Shown: piece by piece, positions 17,057-26,500 of the stretch | How the letters are laid out: each line of letters starts with the position of its first letter | Numbering within the stretch: position 1 is the stretch's first letter | Assembly (NCBI GenBank): GCA_023409535.1 | Contig: JAEYGZ010000039.1 | Coordinates: 124,001 to 188,000 of the forward strand | DNA from: Bacillota bacterium | Lineage (GTDB): Bacteria; Bacillota; Clostridia; Lachnospirales; Lachnospiraceae | DNA length: 64,000 bases | Direction: 5' to 3' | Notes under the pieces: model-generated | Told to the model about the DNA's origin: nothing | Databases searched by the model: none | Seen by the model: only the letters and a program-made list of their open reading frames with translations | Made by a program: the position numbers and the translations under genes

Positions 17057-17644
17057 TTGGAGCTAAACACTCAAATAAAGAAATATCGTACTGACATGAA
17101 CTTATCTCAAGAAGAACTGGCTGAAAAAGTATATGTCACCAGACAAACTATTTCTAACTGGGAGAATAATAAAAATTACCCGGATATCCATAGTCTTCTT
17201 CTCCTAAGTTCATTATTTAACGTATCTCTTGATCAATTAATCAAAGGAGATATCGATATTATGAAAGAAGAAATTAAAAAATCAGAAATTGAAAAACTAA
17301 ACCATTATGGAAACATTTTCACAGTACTATTACTGGTAACCATGGTCTCAGTGGTTCCACTCGCAATATTTTTAAATTATTATGGTTTGATTATCGTTGG
17401 TGTCTTGTTTGCAATAACAATGTATTTTGCTTTCAAAGTTGAAAAATGTAAAAAGGACAATGATGTACAAACGTTTAAAGAGATCATATCTTTTACAGAA
17501 GGCAAGCGTCTCGATGAAATTGAAAAAAGTCAGGAAGTTGGAAAGCGTCCTTACCAGAAAGTATTACTTGTGTTTGGAAGTGCAGTAATTACTTTAGTAA
17601 TATGTTTGTTACTGCTATGGATTCTAAAACCGTTTATCGTCTAA
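17057..17644 (+). CDS. XRE-family HTH protein with transmembrane segments
   Basis: A 195-residue protein. Residues 1-65 are a Cro/C1-type helix-turn-helix (SQEELAEKVYVTRQTISNWENNKNYPD). Residues 85-130 hold two hydrophobic helices and residues 170-192 a third (VLLVFGSAVITLVICLLLLWIL), so it is a membrane-tethered DNA-binding protein, a common type in Firmicutes near ABC exporters. The start is TTG 17057, with AAAGGGG nine bases upstream; no in-frame ATG lies near. The gene is more AT-rich than its neighbours and follows a relic, so it may have been acquired. No partner gene is adjacent, so its target is unknown. Confidence 0.8.
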   Translation: MELNTQIKKYRTDMNLSQEELAEKVYVTRQTISNWENNKNYPDIHSLLLLSSLFNVSLDQLIKGDIDIMKEEIKKSEIEKLNHYGNIFTVLLLVTMVSVVPLAIFLNYYGLIIVGVLFAITMYFAFKVEKCKKDNDVQTFKEIISFTEGKRLDEIEKSQEVGKRPYQKVLLVFGSAVITLVICLLLLWILKPFIV

Positions 17645-17710
17645 ATAAAATAAGCCTTCCGATTCTACCTCAATTCTAACAAATAGAACTAAAATTGTGT
17701 CAAATGACAT

Positions 17711-17754
17711 AAGAAAACCTCGGAAACCCGGTTAAACCGGGGTATTCCGAGGTT
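17711..17754 (-). terminator. guaA terminator
   Basis: AACCTCGGAA (17716-17725) pairs with TTCCGAGGTT (17745-17754), with an inner CCCGG/CCGGG stem. Read on the minus strand it is followed by TTTTCTTATG. It lies eight bases after the guaA stop. Confidence 0.9.
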
Positions 17755-17762
17755 CTTGTCCA

Positions 17763-19298
17763 TTATTCCCATTCAATCGTTGCCGGCGGCTTCCCGGTGA
17801 TATCATAGCAAATTCTGTTCACATGCTTTACTTCATTTACAATTCTGTTGGAGATCTTACCAAGGAGATCCCAGGGCAGCTCTGCAAATTCTGCGGTCAT
17901 AAAGTCTGTAGTGGTTACGGCACGAAGCGCCACGGTATAATCGTAGGTTCTCTCATCCCCCATAACACCTACACTGCGAAGGTTGGTGAGTACTGCAAAG
18001 TACTGTCCGATGCTGCGATCCAGGCCGGCCTTCGCGATTTCCTCACGGTAGATGTAATCTGCATCCTGCAGAATATGAACCTTATCCGGAGTAATGTCAC
18101 CAATGATACGGATGGCAAGACCGGGGCCGGGGAAGGGTTGTCTGAACACTAATTTCTCAGGAATACCAAGCTCTAAACCTGCTCTGCGAACCTCGTCCTT
18201 GAAGAGGTTGCGAAGCGGTTCAATGATCTCTTTAAAATCAACATAATCCGGAAGTCCGCCTACATTGTGATGGCTCTTGATGACAGCCGATTTACCGAGG
18301 CCGCTTTCGATTACATCGGGATAGATGGTTCCCTGTACCAGGAAGTCCACGGTACCGATTTTTTTCGCTTCCTCTTCGAATACACGGATGAATTCTTCAC
18401 CGATGATCTTTCTCTTTTGCTCGGGCTCGGATACACCCGCAAGCTTATCATAAAAACGCTGCTGTGCATTTACACGTACAAAGTTAACGTCAAATTGAGT
18501 GGTGAAAATCTCCTCAACCTCATCGCCTTCCTTTTTACGAAGGAGGCCGTGGTCTACAAAGATGCAGGTCAGCTGCTTGCCGACCGCTTTGCTGATCATA
18601 ACTGCGGCTACGGAAGAGTCAACGCCGCCGGAAAGTGCACAGAGCACTTTCTTATCACCGATCTTCTCCTTTAAGGCTTTCACCATTTCCTCGGTGAAGG
18701 AGGACATCACCCAGTCACCGGAGCAATTGCATACATTATATAAGAAGTTATGGAGCATTTTTGTCCCTTCCGGAGTATGGACAACCTCAGGATGGAACTG
18801 GACGCCGTACAGATTTCGCTCCGTCTCTTCAATGGCTGCAATGGGGCAGGAATCGGATTTTGCAATTACCTCAAAGCCGGCAGCCGGCGTTTCAACATAG
18901 TCGGTATGACTCATTAAACAGATGGTATTAGGAGATACTTCCTGAAATAATTTTGAAGCTGTTGAAACATTAAGTTCAGTTCTGCCGTATTCGCGAACAG
19001 GAGCTTTGGATACTTTACCACCCAGCAGAAGGGTCATAAGCTGGCAGCCGTAGCAGATGCCAAGGACAGGAATTCCCAAGGAAAATATTCCTGGGTCGCA
19101 GGAGGGAGCATCAGGCTCATATACACTGGCCGGACCGCCGGTGAATATAATTCCCTTTGGAGAGATCTCCTTAATCCGTTCCAAACTTGTGGTATAGGGC
19201 AGAACTTCACAATAAACATTACATTCTCTAACTCTTCGCGCTATCAATTGGTTATACTGGCCGCCAAAGTCAAGCACAATAACTATTTCTTTTTCCAC
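17763..19298 (-). CDS. guaA: GMP synthase (glutamine-hydrolysing)
   Basis: A 511-residue GuaA that converts XMP to GMP with ATP and ammonia from glutamine, the last step of guanine nucleotide synthesis. The N-terminal class I amidotransferase domain shows GICYGCQ with nucleophile Cys82 and the FHPEV His-Glu pair near residue 168. The ATP-pyrophosphatase loop SGGVDSS lies near 224, and the C-terminal dimerisation domain ends with ICYDITGKPPATIEWE. The start is GTG (bases 19298-19296), with GGAGG about six bases upstream. It is a single-gene unit. I looked for a purine riboswitch upstream and saw none, only the 13-bp hairpin at 19345-19384. Confidence 0.97.
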   Translation of the reverse strand: MEKEIVIVLDFGGQYNQLIARRVRECNVYCEVLPYTTSLERIKEISPKGIIFTGGPASVYEPDAPSCDPGIFSLGIPVLGICYGCQLMTLLLGGKVSKAPVREYGRTELNVSTASKLFQEVSPNTICLMSHTDYVETPAAGFEVIAKSDSCPIAAIEETERNLYGVQFHPEVVHTPEGTKMLHNFLYNVCNCSGDWVMSSFTEEMVKALKEKIGDKKVLCALSGGVDSSVAAVMISKAVGKQLTCIFVDHGLLRKKEGDEVEEIFTTQFDVNFVRVNAQQRFYDKLAGVSEPEQKRKIIGEEFIRVFEEEAKKIGTVDFLVQGTIYPDVIESGLGKSAVIKSHHNVGGLPDYVDFKEIIEPLRNLFKDEVRRAGLELGIPEKLVFRQPFPGPGLAIRIIGDITPDKVHILQDADYIYREEIAKAGLDRSIGQYFAVLTNLRSVGVMGDERTYDYTVALRAVTTTDFMTAEFAELPWDLLGKISNRIVNEVKHVNRICYDITGKPPATIEWE

Positions 19299-19344
19299 TT
19301 GTTACCCTCCTAATTGTTCCGCAAAATTCAGCTCGCAGCATTAC

Positions 19345-19384
19345 TTATTAAAAATGTAGCTTCATAATACAACATTTTTAATAA
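19345..19384. other. 13-bp hairpin upstream of guaA
   Basis: TTATTAAAAATGT (19345-19357) pairs perfectly with ACATTTTTAATAA (19372-19384) across a 14-nt loop. It lacks a trailing U-run on either strand. If guaA transcription starts further upstream it would form in the leader, about 47 nt before the GTG start; otherwise it is a candidate protein-binding palindrome. Confidence 0.5.
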
Positions 19385-19671
19385 ATATGCTAGTCCCAAC
19401 CTTCTTTTTCTTCATTATGAGCAATCTGCTGCCGGAATACGTCGATCTATTCGTGATTACGTAAAAATAGATGAGGATATCCCGTCGAAAGTATTTTATA
19501 ATATGAAATTATTACCAGAGAATAGTCAAAAAATACTAGAAATTATTGGATTTCCTTATTTACAAATATACTATATCATGTTATTATTGATCTATGATAT
19601 TACAATATATGGTATTTTACAAGGATATTATTGCTATAAAGTGTATGTGAAGGTTAGGTGGGGGATTTCAT
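19385..19671. other. AT-rich spacer with a possible gene remnant
   Basis: On the plus strand a frame stays open from before 19400 to 19715 without a ribosome binding site. Its first part (around 19419-19545) has protein-like composition (SAAGIRRSIRDYVKIDED, then PENSQKILEIIGF); the later part is a low-complexity run of Ile, Tyr and Leu. It could be the end of a lost gene. I do not recognise the family. Confidence 0.3.
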
Positions 19672-20166
19672 ATGAGAGGATATATGACTCGGGATATGTT
19701 TGCCTGTGTTCCTGAGATTGATTTTAATTCAGGATATCGTTACTTTCTGGGAAATGTCAGAAACTATGCACAGGCATTACTGACTACATTAAAAAGCATC
19801 AAAGCGAAGCTGCCGATTCTGCAGTCGATGAATGTGTCCGGGGAATACGAAGGACTCAGATCCATTACTCAGGTTCTTCAGAAGATGTTTCAAAATATCG
19901 GAGCACTGGAGTTGTCGGAGACTTCTTATCAACTGGAGAGATTGCTGCTGAATGACGGACTATCCGGAAAACCTGCTTTATTAAAAGAATATATTGAAAG
20001 CTTGCTGGTATTTTCAGAGCATTTAGAGCTGTTATTTAAAGCTCTGGACTTTAAAAATGCAGCACCTTTAACAGAGACTTCTTCTACATTTTTGAATTAT
20101 GATTTTACTAAAACCAAGGAGAGCATTAAGCTTTCCTCAAACCTCCTGGGACGTAAAATTATCTAG
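19672..20166 (+). CDS. HPt-like domain protein lacking the phosphoacceptor histidine
   Basis: A 164-residue helical protein. Residues 15-95 resemble a histidine phosphotransfer (HPt) domain: an N-terminal IDFNSGYRYFLGNVRNYAQAL helix and a second helix with ITQVLQKMFQNIGALELSETSYQLE. In HPt domains the pattern is H-x-L-K-x4-N-I-G-A; here the position of the phosphorylated His holds Gln and the Lys two residues beyond is also altered. It may be a phosphorylation-independent binding partner, as known for pseudo-HPt proteins. The start at ATG 19672 has AGGTGGGGG upstream. There is no kinase or response regulator beside it. The family assignment is mine from pattern and needs a profile search. Confidence 0.55.
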   Translation: MRGYMTRDMFACVPEIDFNSGYRYFLGNVRNYAQALLTTLKSIKAKLPILQSMNVSGEYEGLRSITQVLQKMFQNIGALELSETSYQLERLLLNDGLSGKPALLKEYIESLLVFSEHLELLFKALDFKNAAPLTETSSTFLNYDFTKTKESIKLSSNLLGRKII

Positions 20167-20229
20167 TTAATTTGACATAGTAAGAACTACGATAGTTTGG
20201 CCAAGAATAACAAAGGCCGGACATAATGA

Positions 20230-20295
20230 ATGAAGTCCCTGATTTCACTGTATGAAGTTTATGCTGTCATTGCATGAAATCTATGATTTCGTCCA
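20230..20295 (+). repeat. Three imperfect tandem 22-bp repeats
   Basis: Units at 20230-20251, 20252-20273 and 20274-20295 each begin ATGAA and share TGATTTCA- or TGCTGTCA-like ends, in exact 22-bp register. They lie between the HPt-like gene and a terminator. The spacing of two helical turns would place bound proteins on one DNA face. Confidence 0.6.
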
Positions 20296-20306
20296 ACCCC
20301 CAACAC

Positions 20307-20350
20307 ATGCCCTGTCTTCCGCTGACAAAAGACAGGGCATATTTTTGTTT
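20307..20350 (+). terminator. Intrinsic terminator after the HPt-like gene
   Basis: ATGCCCTGTCTT (20307-20318) pairs perfectly with AAGACAGGGCAT (20329-20340), followed by ATTTTTGTTTT. Confidence 0.95.
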
Positions 20351-20391
20351 TATAGGAACAGTATGATAAGGATGCATCCACTGTTCCTATA
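20351..20391. promoter_or_regulatory. 12-bp perfect inverted repeat overlapping a -10-like box
   Basis: TATAGGAACAGT (20351-20362) is repeated inverted at 20380-20391 with a 17-base centre. The right arm runs into TATAAT (20388-20393), which could be the -10 of the glucan synthase gene. No T-run follows. It could be an operator or an RNA hairpin; the promoter itself lacks a clear -35 box. Confidence 0.5.
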
Positions 20392-20423
20392 ATCATATAT
20401 AAAAATTAATAAAAGTGATAAAT

Positions 20424-20456
20424 AATGGCACAATATATAAAGTGCTATTTTTTTAT
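20424..20456 (+). terminator. Weak terminator or attenuator before the glucan synthase gene
   Basis: AATGGCAC (20424-20431) pairs with GTGCTATT (20442-20449, one G-U pair) and runs into seven T residues. If transcription starts near 20400, this hairpin lies in the leader about 80 nt before the start codon and could attenuate the operon. Confidence 0.55.
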
Positions 20457-20534
20457 CTGTATTTGCCCGGTAGGCACATATTCTAATGAATGAATTGGCT
20501 TGCTAGTTCATCTTGTATAAAGGAGGATCTACCA

Positions 20535-23500
20535 GTGCTGATCTTACTGGAAGGAATTAATTTTTATATAAATTCGCCATTACTTTTGATTGTATTGATA
20601 TTGCTGCTGGCGCTTATCTGCTTTGTTTTGGTGATGCTCTATTACCGTTTTAATCATTTTGGGAAGAAGATCCGGTTTCCGCTGCTTCATCCCGGTGAGG
20701 AAGAACAGCTTGGACAAGGCTGCTGGGAACAGCAGATGCTGGCACTGGCGGAAAGTCATGATCAGGTCAGATTAATCGGATACAGTTTTGTCCTGGATGA
20801 TTATAACCAGATTGCCTATAAAAGACTGAATAAACTTCGGGACAGTATCTCAGCACTTTCTACGGATATCATATCTTTGATTCCGGCGGCACGCTGGCTG
20901 TTTGATAATTTTCAAATGATGTATCGGGAGATTAAGAAGGTTCGAACCTCGGGAACCAGCTATGCAGTACTCCCCATTCTTAAAGCGAGGGAGTATCGCG
21001 GCTTCCCGCGGATCTACGTAGTAGCGAAGAAGATGGTGGCGCTTAGCGGCGGTCATCTGACAGAAGAAAATATCCAGATCATGCTGAAGGCATACCAACA
21101 GAAAATCCCCCTTACAGATAAGGAAATCTGGGTTCTTCCTGAGATGCTGGGCTTTTGCCTTCTGGAGGAAATCATCGTGATTTCCGATGAGATTCTTCAC
21201 ATGATTCATGTTAAATCCCAGGCAGATAAGTATGTACAGGATAAGCTATCCTCAGATTCCGCTGATATTTCAGCGTTACTTACTGGGGTTGAGGAGGAGT
21301 TTGGGCAGAGCTATTCCTTCCATTCCCATGTCCTTTATCTTCTCAAGAACAGGTCCTTTCATGAGGCTGCCATACAAAAATACATCGAGTACCATTTTCC
21401 GGGAAAAGGAAGACAGCTAAAGGCTTCCGGTATCTTTCTGGAGGAAGGCAGAATCGAATCCCTGCTGGAGACCAATATCCGCGCGCTGATTGTCAGCCTC
21501 AGAGATATCAACGAGGTGGATGAAGAGAAATTCTTTGAGGAATATTCCTCTCTGGAGCGGATCCTGTCCAAGGATCCGGATGGGATCTATACGAAGATGG
21601 ATTCGGAAGCACGGGGAATGTACCGGGGAGTTATCGTGAAATTATCCCTCCGTTATCAGATCAAGGAGGAGAAGATTGCCTCGGATTGCCTGGAGCTTGC
21701 AATACAGGGAAGAGAAGATCTGCACTGTTCGCATCATGTAGGTGCCTATCTGTTGGGAAAAGGCTTTCCGGTGCTAAAGGCAAAGGCGCTGGGAAGACCT
21801 ATTCCGGAGAAGATTAAGAATAAGAGGAACATCAAGGGAATCGTTTATTTTATTGCCATGTTCCTTGTGGCACTGGCAATTTGTACGGGCTTAATATCTG
21901 TGATTGGAAATGCTGGCTCTGTCACTGCAAATTATGTTTCTATCCTTGCAATCCTCATTGGAATGCCGCTTATTATCGGAATAGCGCTGGAAATTACAAA
22001 TTTTATATTTACCCGCAGGATTATGGTCAAAAAAATCCCCTCCTTAAACTACGAGAATGAGATTCCGGATGAGGCCAGAACCATTGTTATCATGCCGGTG
22101 ATCGTATCCTCCAAGGAGCAGGGGCTGGAATATATGAACCGGCTTCATAAGCATTATCTGGCAAACCGGCAGCCTAATCTTTATTTTGCGTTACTGCTGG
22201 ATTTTGAGGATTCACCGGATCAGTTTATGCCAAAGGATGAGATTATTGAAGCGGCCCTGGTGGCGCGGATGAAGGAATTAAATGAGCAGTATTATGCGGA
22301 ACATCAGCGGTTTTCCCTGTTCTTTCGCTATCGTAAATGGAATAAGGCAGAGAACTGCTATATGGGCTGGGAGCGGAAAAGAGGTAAACTGGAGGAGTTT
22401 AATAATCTGCTGAACGGGGCTAAGAAGGAGGATACTACCTTTGCCTCCATTTTCTGTGATGAGGAGCTTTTGACCACCTTTCGGTATGCCATAACATTGG
22501 ATGCGGATACGAATCTCATCAGGGACAATGCGGCAAAGCTGGTTGGTCTCATCGACCATCCCCTGAACAGACCGGTGCTGGATCAAAATAATCAGACGGT
22601 GAAGGAAGGGTATGTTATCATACAGCCCTCGGTCAGAAACCATATTGTGGATAAGAATGGCACCAGGTTTACCAGGATATTCGGCGGGGAATCGGGACTG
22701 GCTCATTACAGCGCCGTGATTTCAGACATTTACCAGGATATCTTTAATGAAGGTATCTATATCGGTAAGGGAATTTATGATGTCAGTGCCTTTCATAAGG
22801 TACTCCAGAACAAGGTTCCGGAGAACCGCATTTTAAGTCATGATCTTTTTGAAAGCTGCTATGCCAGAACGGCATTTTCCAGCACTGCGAAGATTATGGA
22901 CAGCTTTCCAAACAGCGTATTATCCTTTACGAAGCGGGAGCACCGCTGGATGCGCGGAGACTGGCAGCTGCTTCCCTGGCTTTTCATGAAAAAGACGAAG
23001 GACGGACGCAGCTTGTGTGCTCTGGCGAAGTGGAAAATCTTTGATAATCTGCGCCGAAGTCTGGTGCCCTTAAGTAAAACACTATTTATCATAATCAATC
23101 TGGCATTGTTTCCAAAGGCTTTTTATATATGGCTGCCGTTGGTTTTCTTTAATGATGCCTTTAATCTCATCATCCTGCTGTTTGCGGTAACGATGCAAAA
23201 GCTTTTTCGACCGAAGCTGGCTTTGGTATATAAAGGCTTTTTACGGGAGCTGGGTACCACGCTTGTGCGGGCGTTTTTGGAATTTACCATAACCCCTTAC
23301 CGGACTTATGTTGCCGCAGATGCAATTGTGCGTACCCTGTACCGGGTTATGATCAGTAAGAAGAACCTGCTGCGCTGGAATACGGCGGAAGCGGTGGATG
23401 CTTCCATCATTAATAAACGAAAGGGTTACTTTATAACGATGTGGTTTTCCCAGCTGGCGGCAGCTGTACTTGTGGCAGTCTTATTCCTGAATCCTATGCC

Positions 23501-26500
23501 GCTTCCCGGTACCTTGCTGACCGTTGCAGTTATCATTGACTGGGGGATTGCCTTTGATATTGCGTATCTCATCAGCCAGCCTGTCAAGCTTCACCACCGG
23601 GATAAGGCTCAGGACAGCGAGCTGCTGTTAGAGACGGCACGCAGGACCTGGCAATTCTTTAAAGAGCTTTCCACCAGAGAAAATAACTGGCTTTGCCCGG
23701 ATAATTATCAGGTGTCCCAGGTGGAGAAGATCAGTGATAAGACCTCACCTACCAATATCGGACTTCAGTTTCTGGCCGTTTTATCGGCCAGGGATTTCGG
23801 ATTTGAGACGCTGAGTGCCACGATACAATCCCTGGAGAACCTGATGGATACGGTACAGAAGATGCCCAAATGGAAGGGGCATCTGTATAACTGGTATCAC
23901 ATACAAACCCTTGAGGTATTAAATCCTGCCTATATCTCCACTGTTGACAGCGGTAACTTCTTCGGGCATTTGCTGGCAGTTAAGAACGGCTTGCTGGAGA
24001 TGATGGACAGCCCGATCTATCCCGGCAAATTCCTGTCGGAGCTCAGGATTAAGGTGCATAACAGCGAGAAGGAGCTGCAGGTGCACTTTGGAGAACAGGA
24101 AAGTTACAAGCTAAAGACAAGCTATCGCAATATCGGAGAGCTGATTGAGGATTTCCGGGATATGTGGGAGGAGCTGGATAACAGGGAGTTAAAGCCGGCA
24201 GCAGAGTTCAGGCATACCAGGAATCTGATGCAGTTTATCGACAGTATTGCAAATGAGGCTGGGTCGCTGAAGCTGAAGGAGGCAAGCTTTTCCTCCAGAC
24301 CAACCCTTCGAAAGCTTGCCGAAGAGGAAAATAAGTATGCAGTTCATCTGATAAATCAAATGCGTACGATCATTAACAGAATCGATAATCTGCTTGCCAA
24401 TGCTGATTTTGGATTTTTATTTAATGATAAGAGGATGCTCTTTCATATCGGCTACCATGTGTCCTCCCATATGCTGGACGAGGGCTGCTATGACCTGATG
24501 GCTTCGGAATGTGCGCTGACCAGCCTGCTTGCCATAGCCAAGGGTGAGATACCCTTTAAGCACTGGTATAAGCTGGGGCGTCCGTTAACCATAGTGAAGG
24601 GAATTCCCTGCTTTGTATCCTGGAGCGGTACCATGTTTGAGTTTTTGATGCCGAATCTGGTTTTCAAGGAATATGAGGGCTCAGTTTATGCGCAGACCTC
24701 CAGGGCGGCGGTATTACAGCATATGTGCTATGCTAAGGAAGCGGGAATACCCTGGGGTATCTCGGAATCACAGTATTACCGCTTTGACTTAAATTCCAAT
24801 TACCAATATAAGGCCTTTGGAGTACCGAAGATCAGGCTGCAGCCGGTGCGTAAGAATTCCCTTGTAGTTGCACCCTATGCCACACTGCTTGCACTGGATG
24901 TGGCGGAAGAGGAGTGCATGAAGAATTTAAAGCGATTGCAGGACTGTGGGGCCTTTGGCGACTTTGGTTTCTTTGAATCCATTGATTTTAACGTACCAAA
25001 TTCCGTGGAGATGACGCCTTACTGTATCGTCAAATCCTATATGGCACATCACCAGGGGATGAATCTGGCGGCAATTAATAATTATCTCAATGATGGTATT
25101 CTCAGAGAGAGATTCCATGCAGAGACCATGATTAAAGCCGCGGAGGTATTATTGGAGGAAAGGCGGCAATCCCACCTGATTTCAATTGCTAAGCGGGGCT
25201 ATACCATCAAGATTGGAAAGCCTTTGTTTAAGGAGGATATTTATAATAACCGCTATGTAGGAAATGTACAGGTAAATGATCCTGTTGCCAACTATCTGTC
25301 CAACGGCAGGTATTCGCTCATGATTACCTCGGACGGTGACGGATTCAGCAAATATGAGGACCGGATGCTTTACCGGTGGCGGTCGGATCTTTATGCGAAT
25401 ACGGGGCATTATATCTATATCAAGGATGTCAGACAAGGGAAGCTGTGGAGCACAACCTACCATCCGACCAGGACGGAGCCGGAGGAATACCAGGTGGTGT
25501 TCAGTCCCCATAAAGCTGAATTTAAACGAAGGGACGGGGTAATCTCGACCCACATGATTGTCAGTTTGGATGCGGACCATAACTTTGAGGTTCGTAAGGT
25601 GACCTTTACCAATCAGGGAAATGAAGAGAAGCAGCTGGAGGTAACCAGTTACCTGGAGGTGGTGGATGACACCCATCTTGCAGAAATCAGCCATCCTGCT
25701 TTTAATAAGCTGTTTTTGGAGGGAGAATATCTGGAGGAGCAGGAGATATTTCTGGCAAAAAGGCGCAGAAAGAAGGAAAGTGATTGCCCTTATATGATGC
25801 ATCTGGTCAGATCAAGTACAAAGCTGCACCGAAGGGTGGAATATGAATATGACCGGAAGCGCTTTATCGGAAGAAACCATACCCTGGAGAACCCAGTGTC
25901 CGTGACGGACAGTATCAGCTTCTCTAATCAGGCGGGCTTTTGCAACGATCCCATTATGAGCCTGCGGGCAGAGCTAAAGCTGGGCGCGGGAGAGACAGCC
26001 TGTGTTACGTTTATCACCGGTGTTTGCAGCAGTAAGGAAGAAGCGGTGAAGATTGCCGGTGAACTGAAGGTGGGTTACCGGATCGACGATATCCTGGAGA
26101 AATTCCGGCTTCAGAAGGAGCTGGAGCTGAAATATCTGGAGATCACCAGAACGCAGCTGAACGCTTTCCAGGATTTGATCAGCCCTATCTATTATTCCAG
26201 CAGAACACATCGCGGACCTGTTGAAAATATCCGGCGTAACTTTAAGAATCAAAGCTTTTTGTGGAGGTTTGGAGTATCCGGTGATAATCCGATCCTGCTT
26301 CTAAAGGTGTCATCCACCTTTGAGGAGCGAATTATTAATGATGTGCTGAAAGCCTATGAATATCTGAGAATCAACCGGGTGATGGTGGATCTGATCATCT
26401 TAATCGATTCCAAGCAGGGCTATCTGCAGGAAGTGGACGATCTGATCAATGATATGACCAGTTCTCTGAGAATCTATGATTCCGGAAGTGAGAGACCGAG

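Noticed and set aside
19310..19500. Purine riboswitch before guaA
   Set aside because: The conserved core bases and three-stem layout are not present; only a single AT-rich hairpin is seen.
19503..19715. 70-codon ORF before the HPt-like gene
   Set aside because: No ribosome site, low complexity in its second half, and overlaps the better supported gene at 19672.
25182..25802. Minus-strand ORF of 206 codons within the glucan synthase gene
   Set aside because: Antisense to conserved coding sequence, without start signals.
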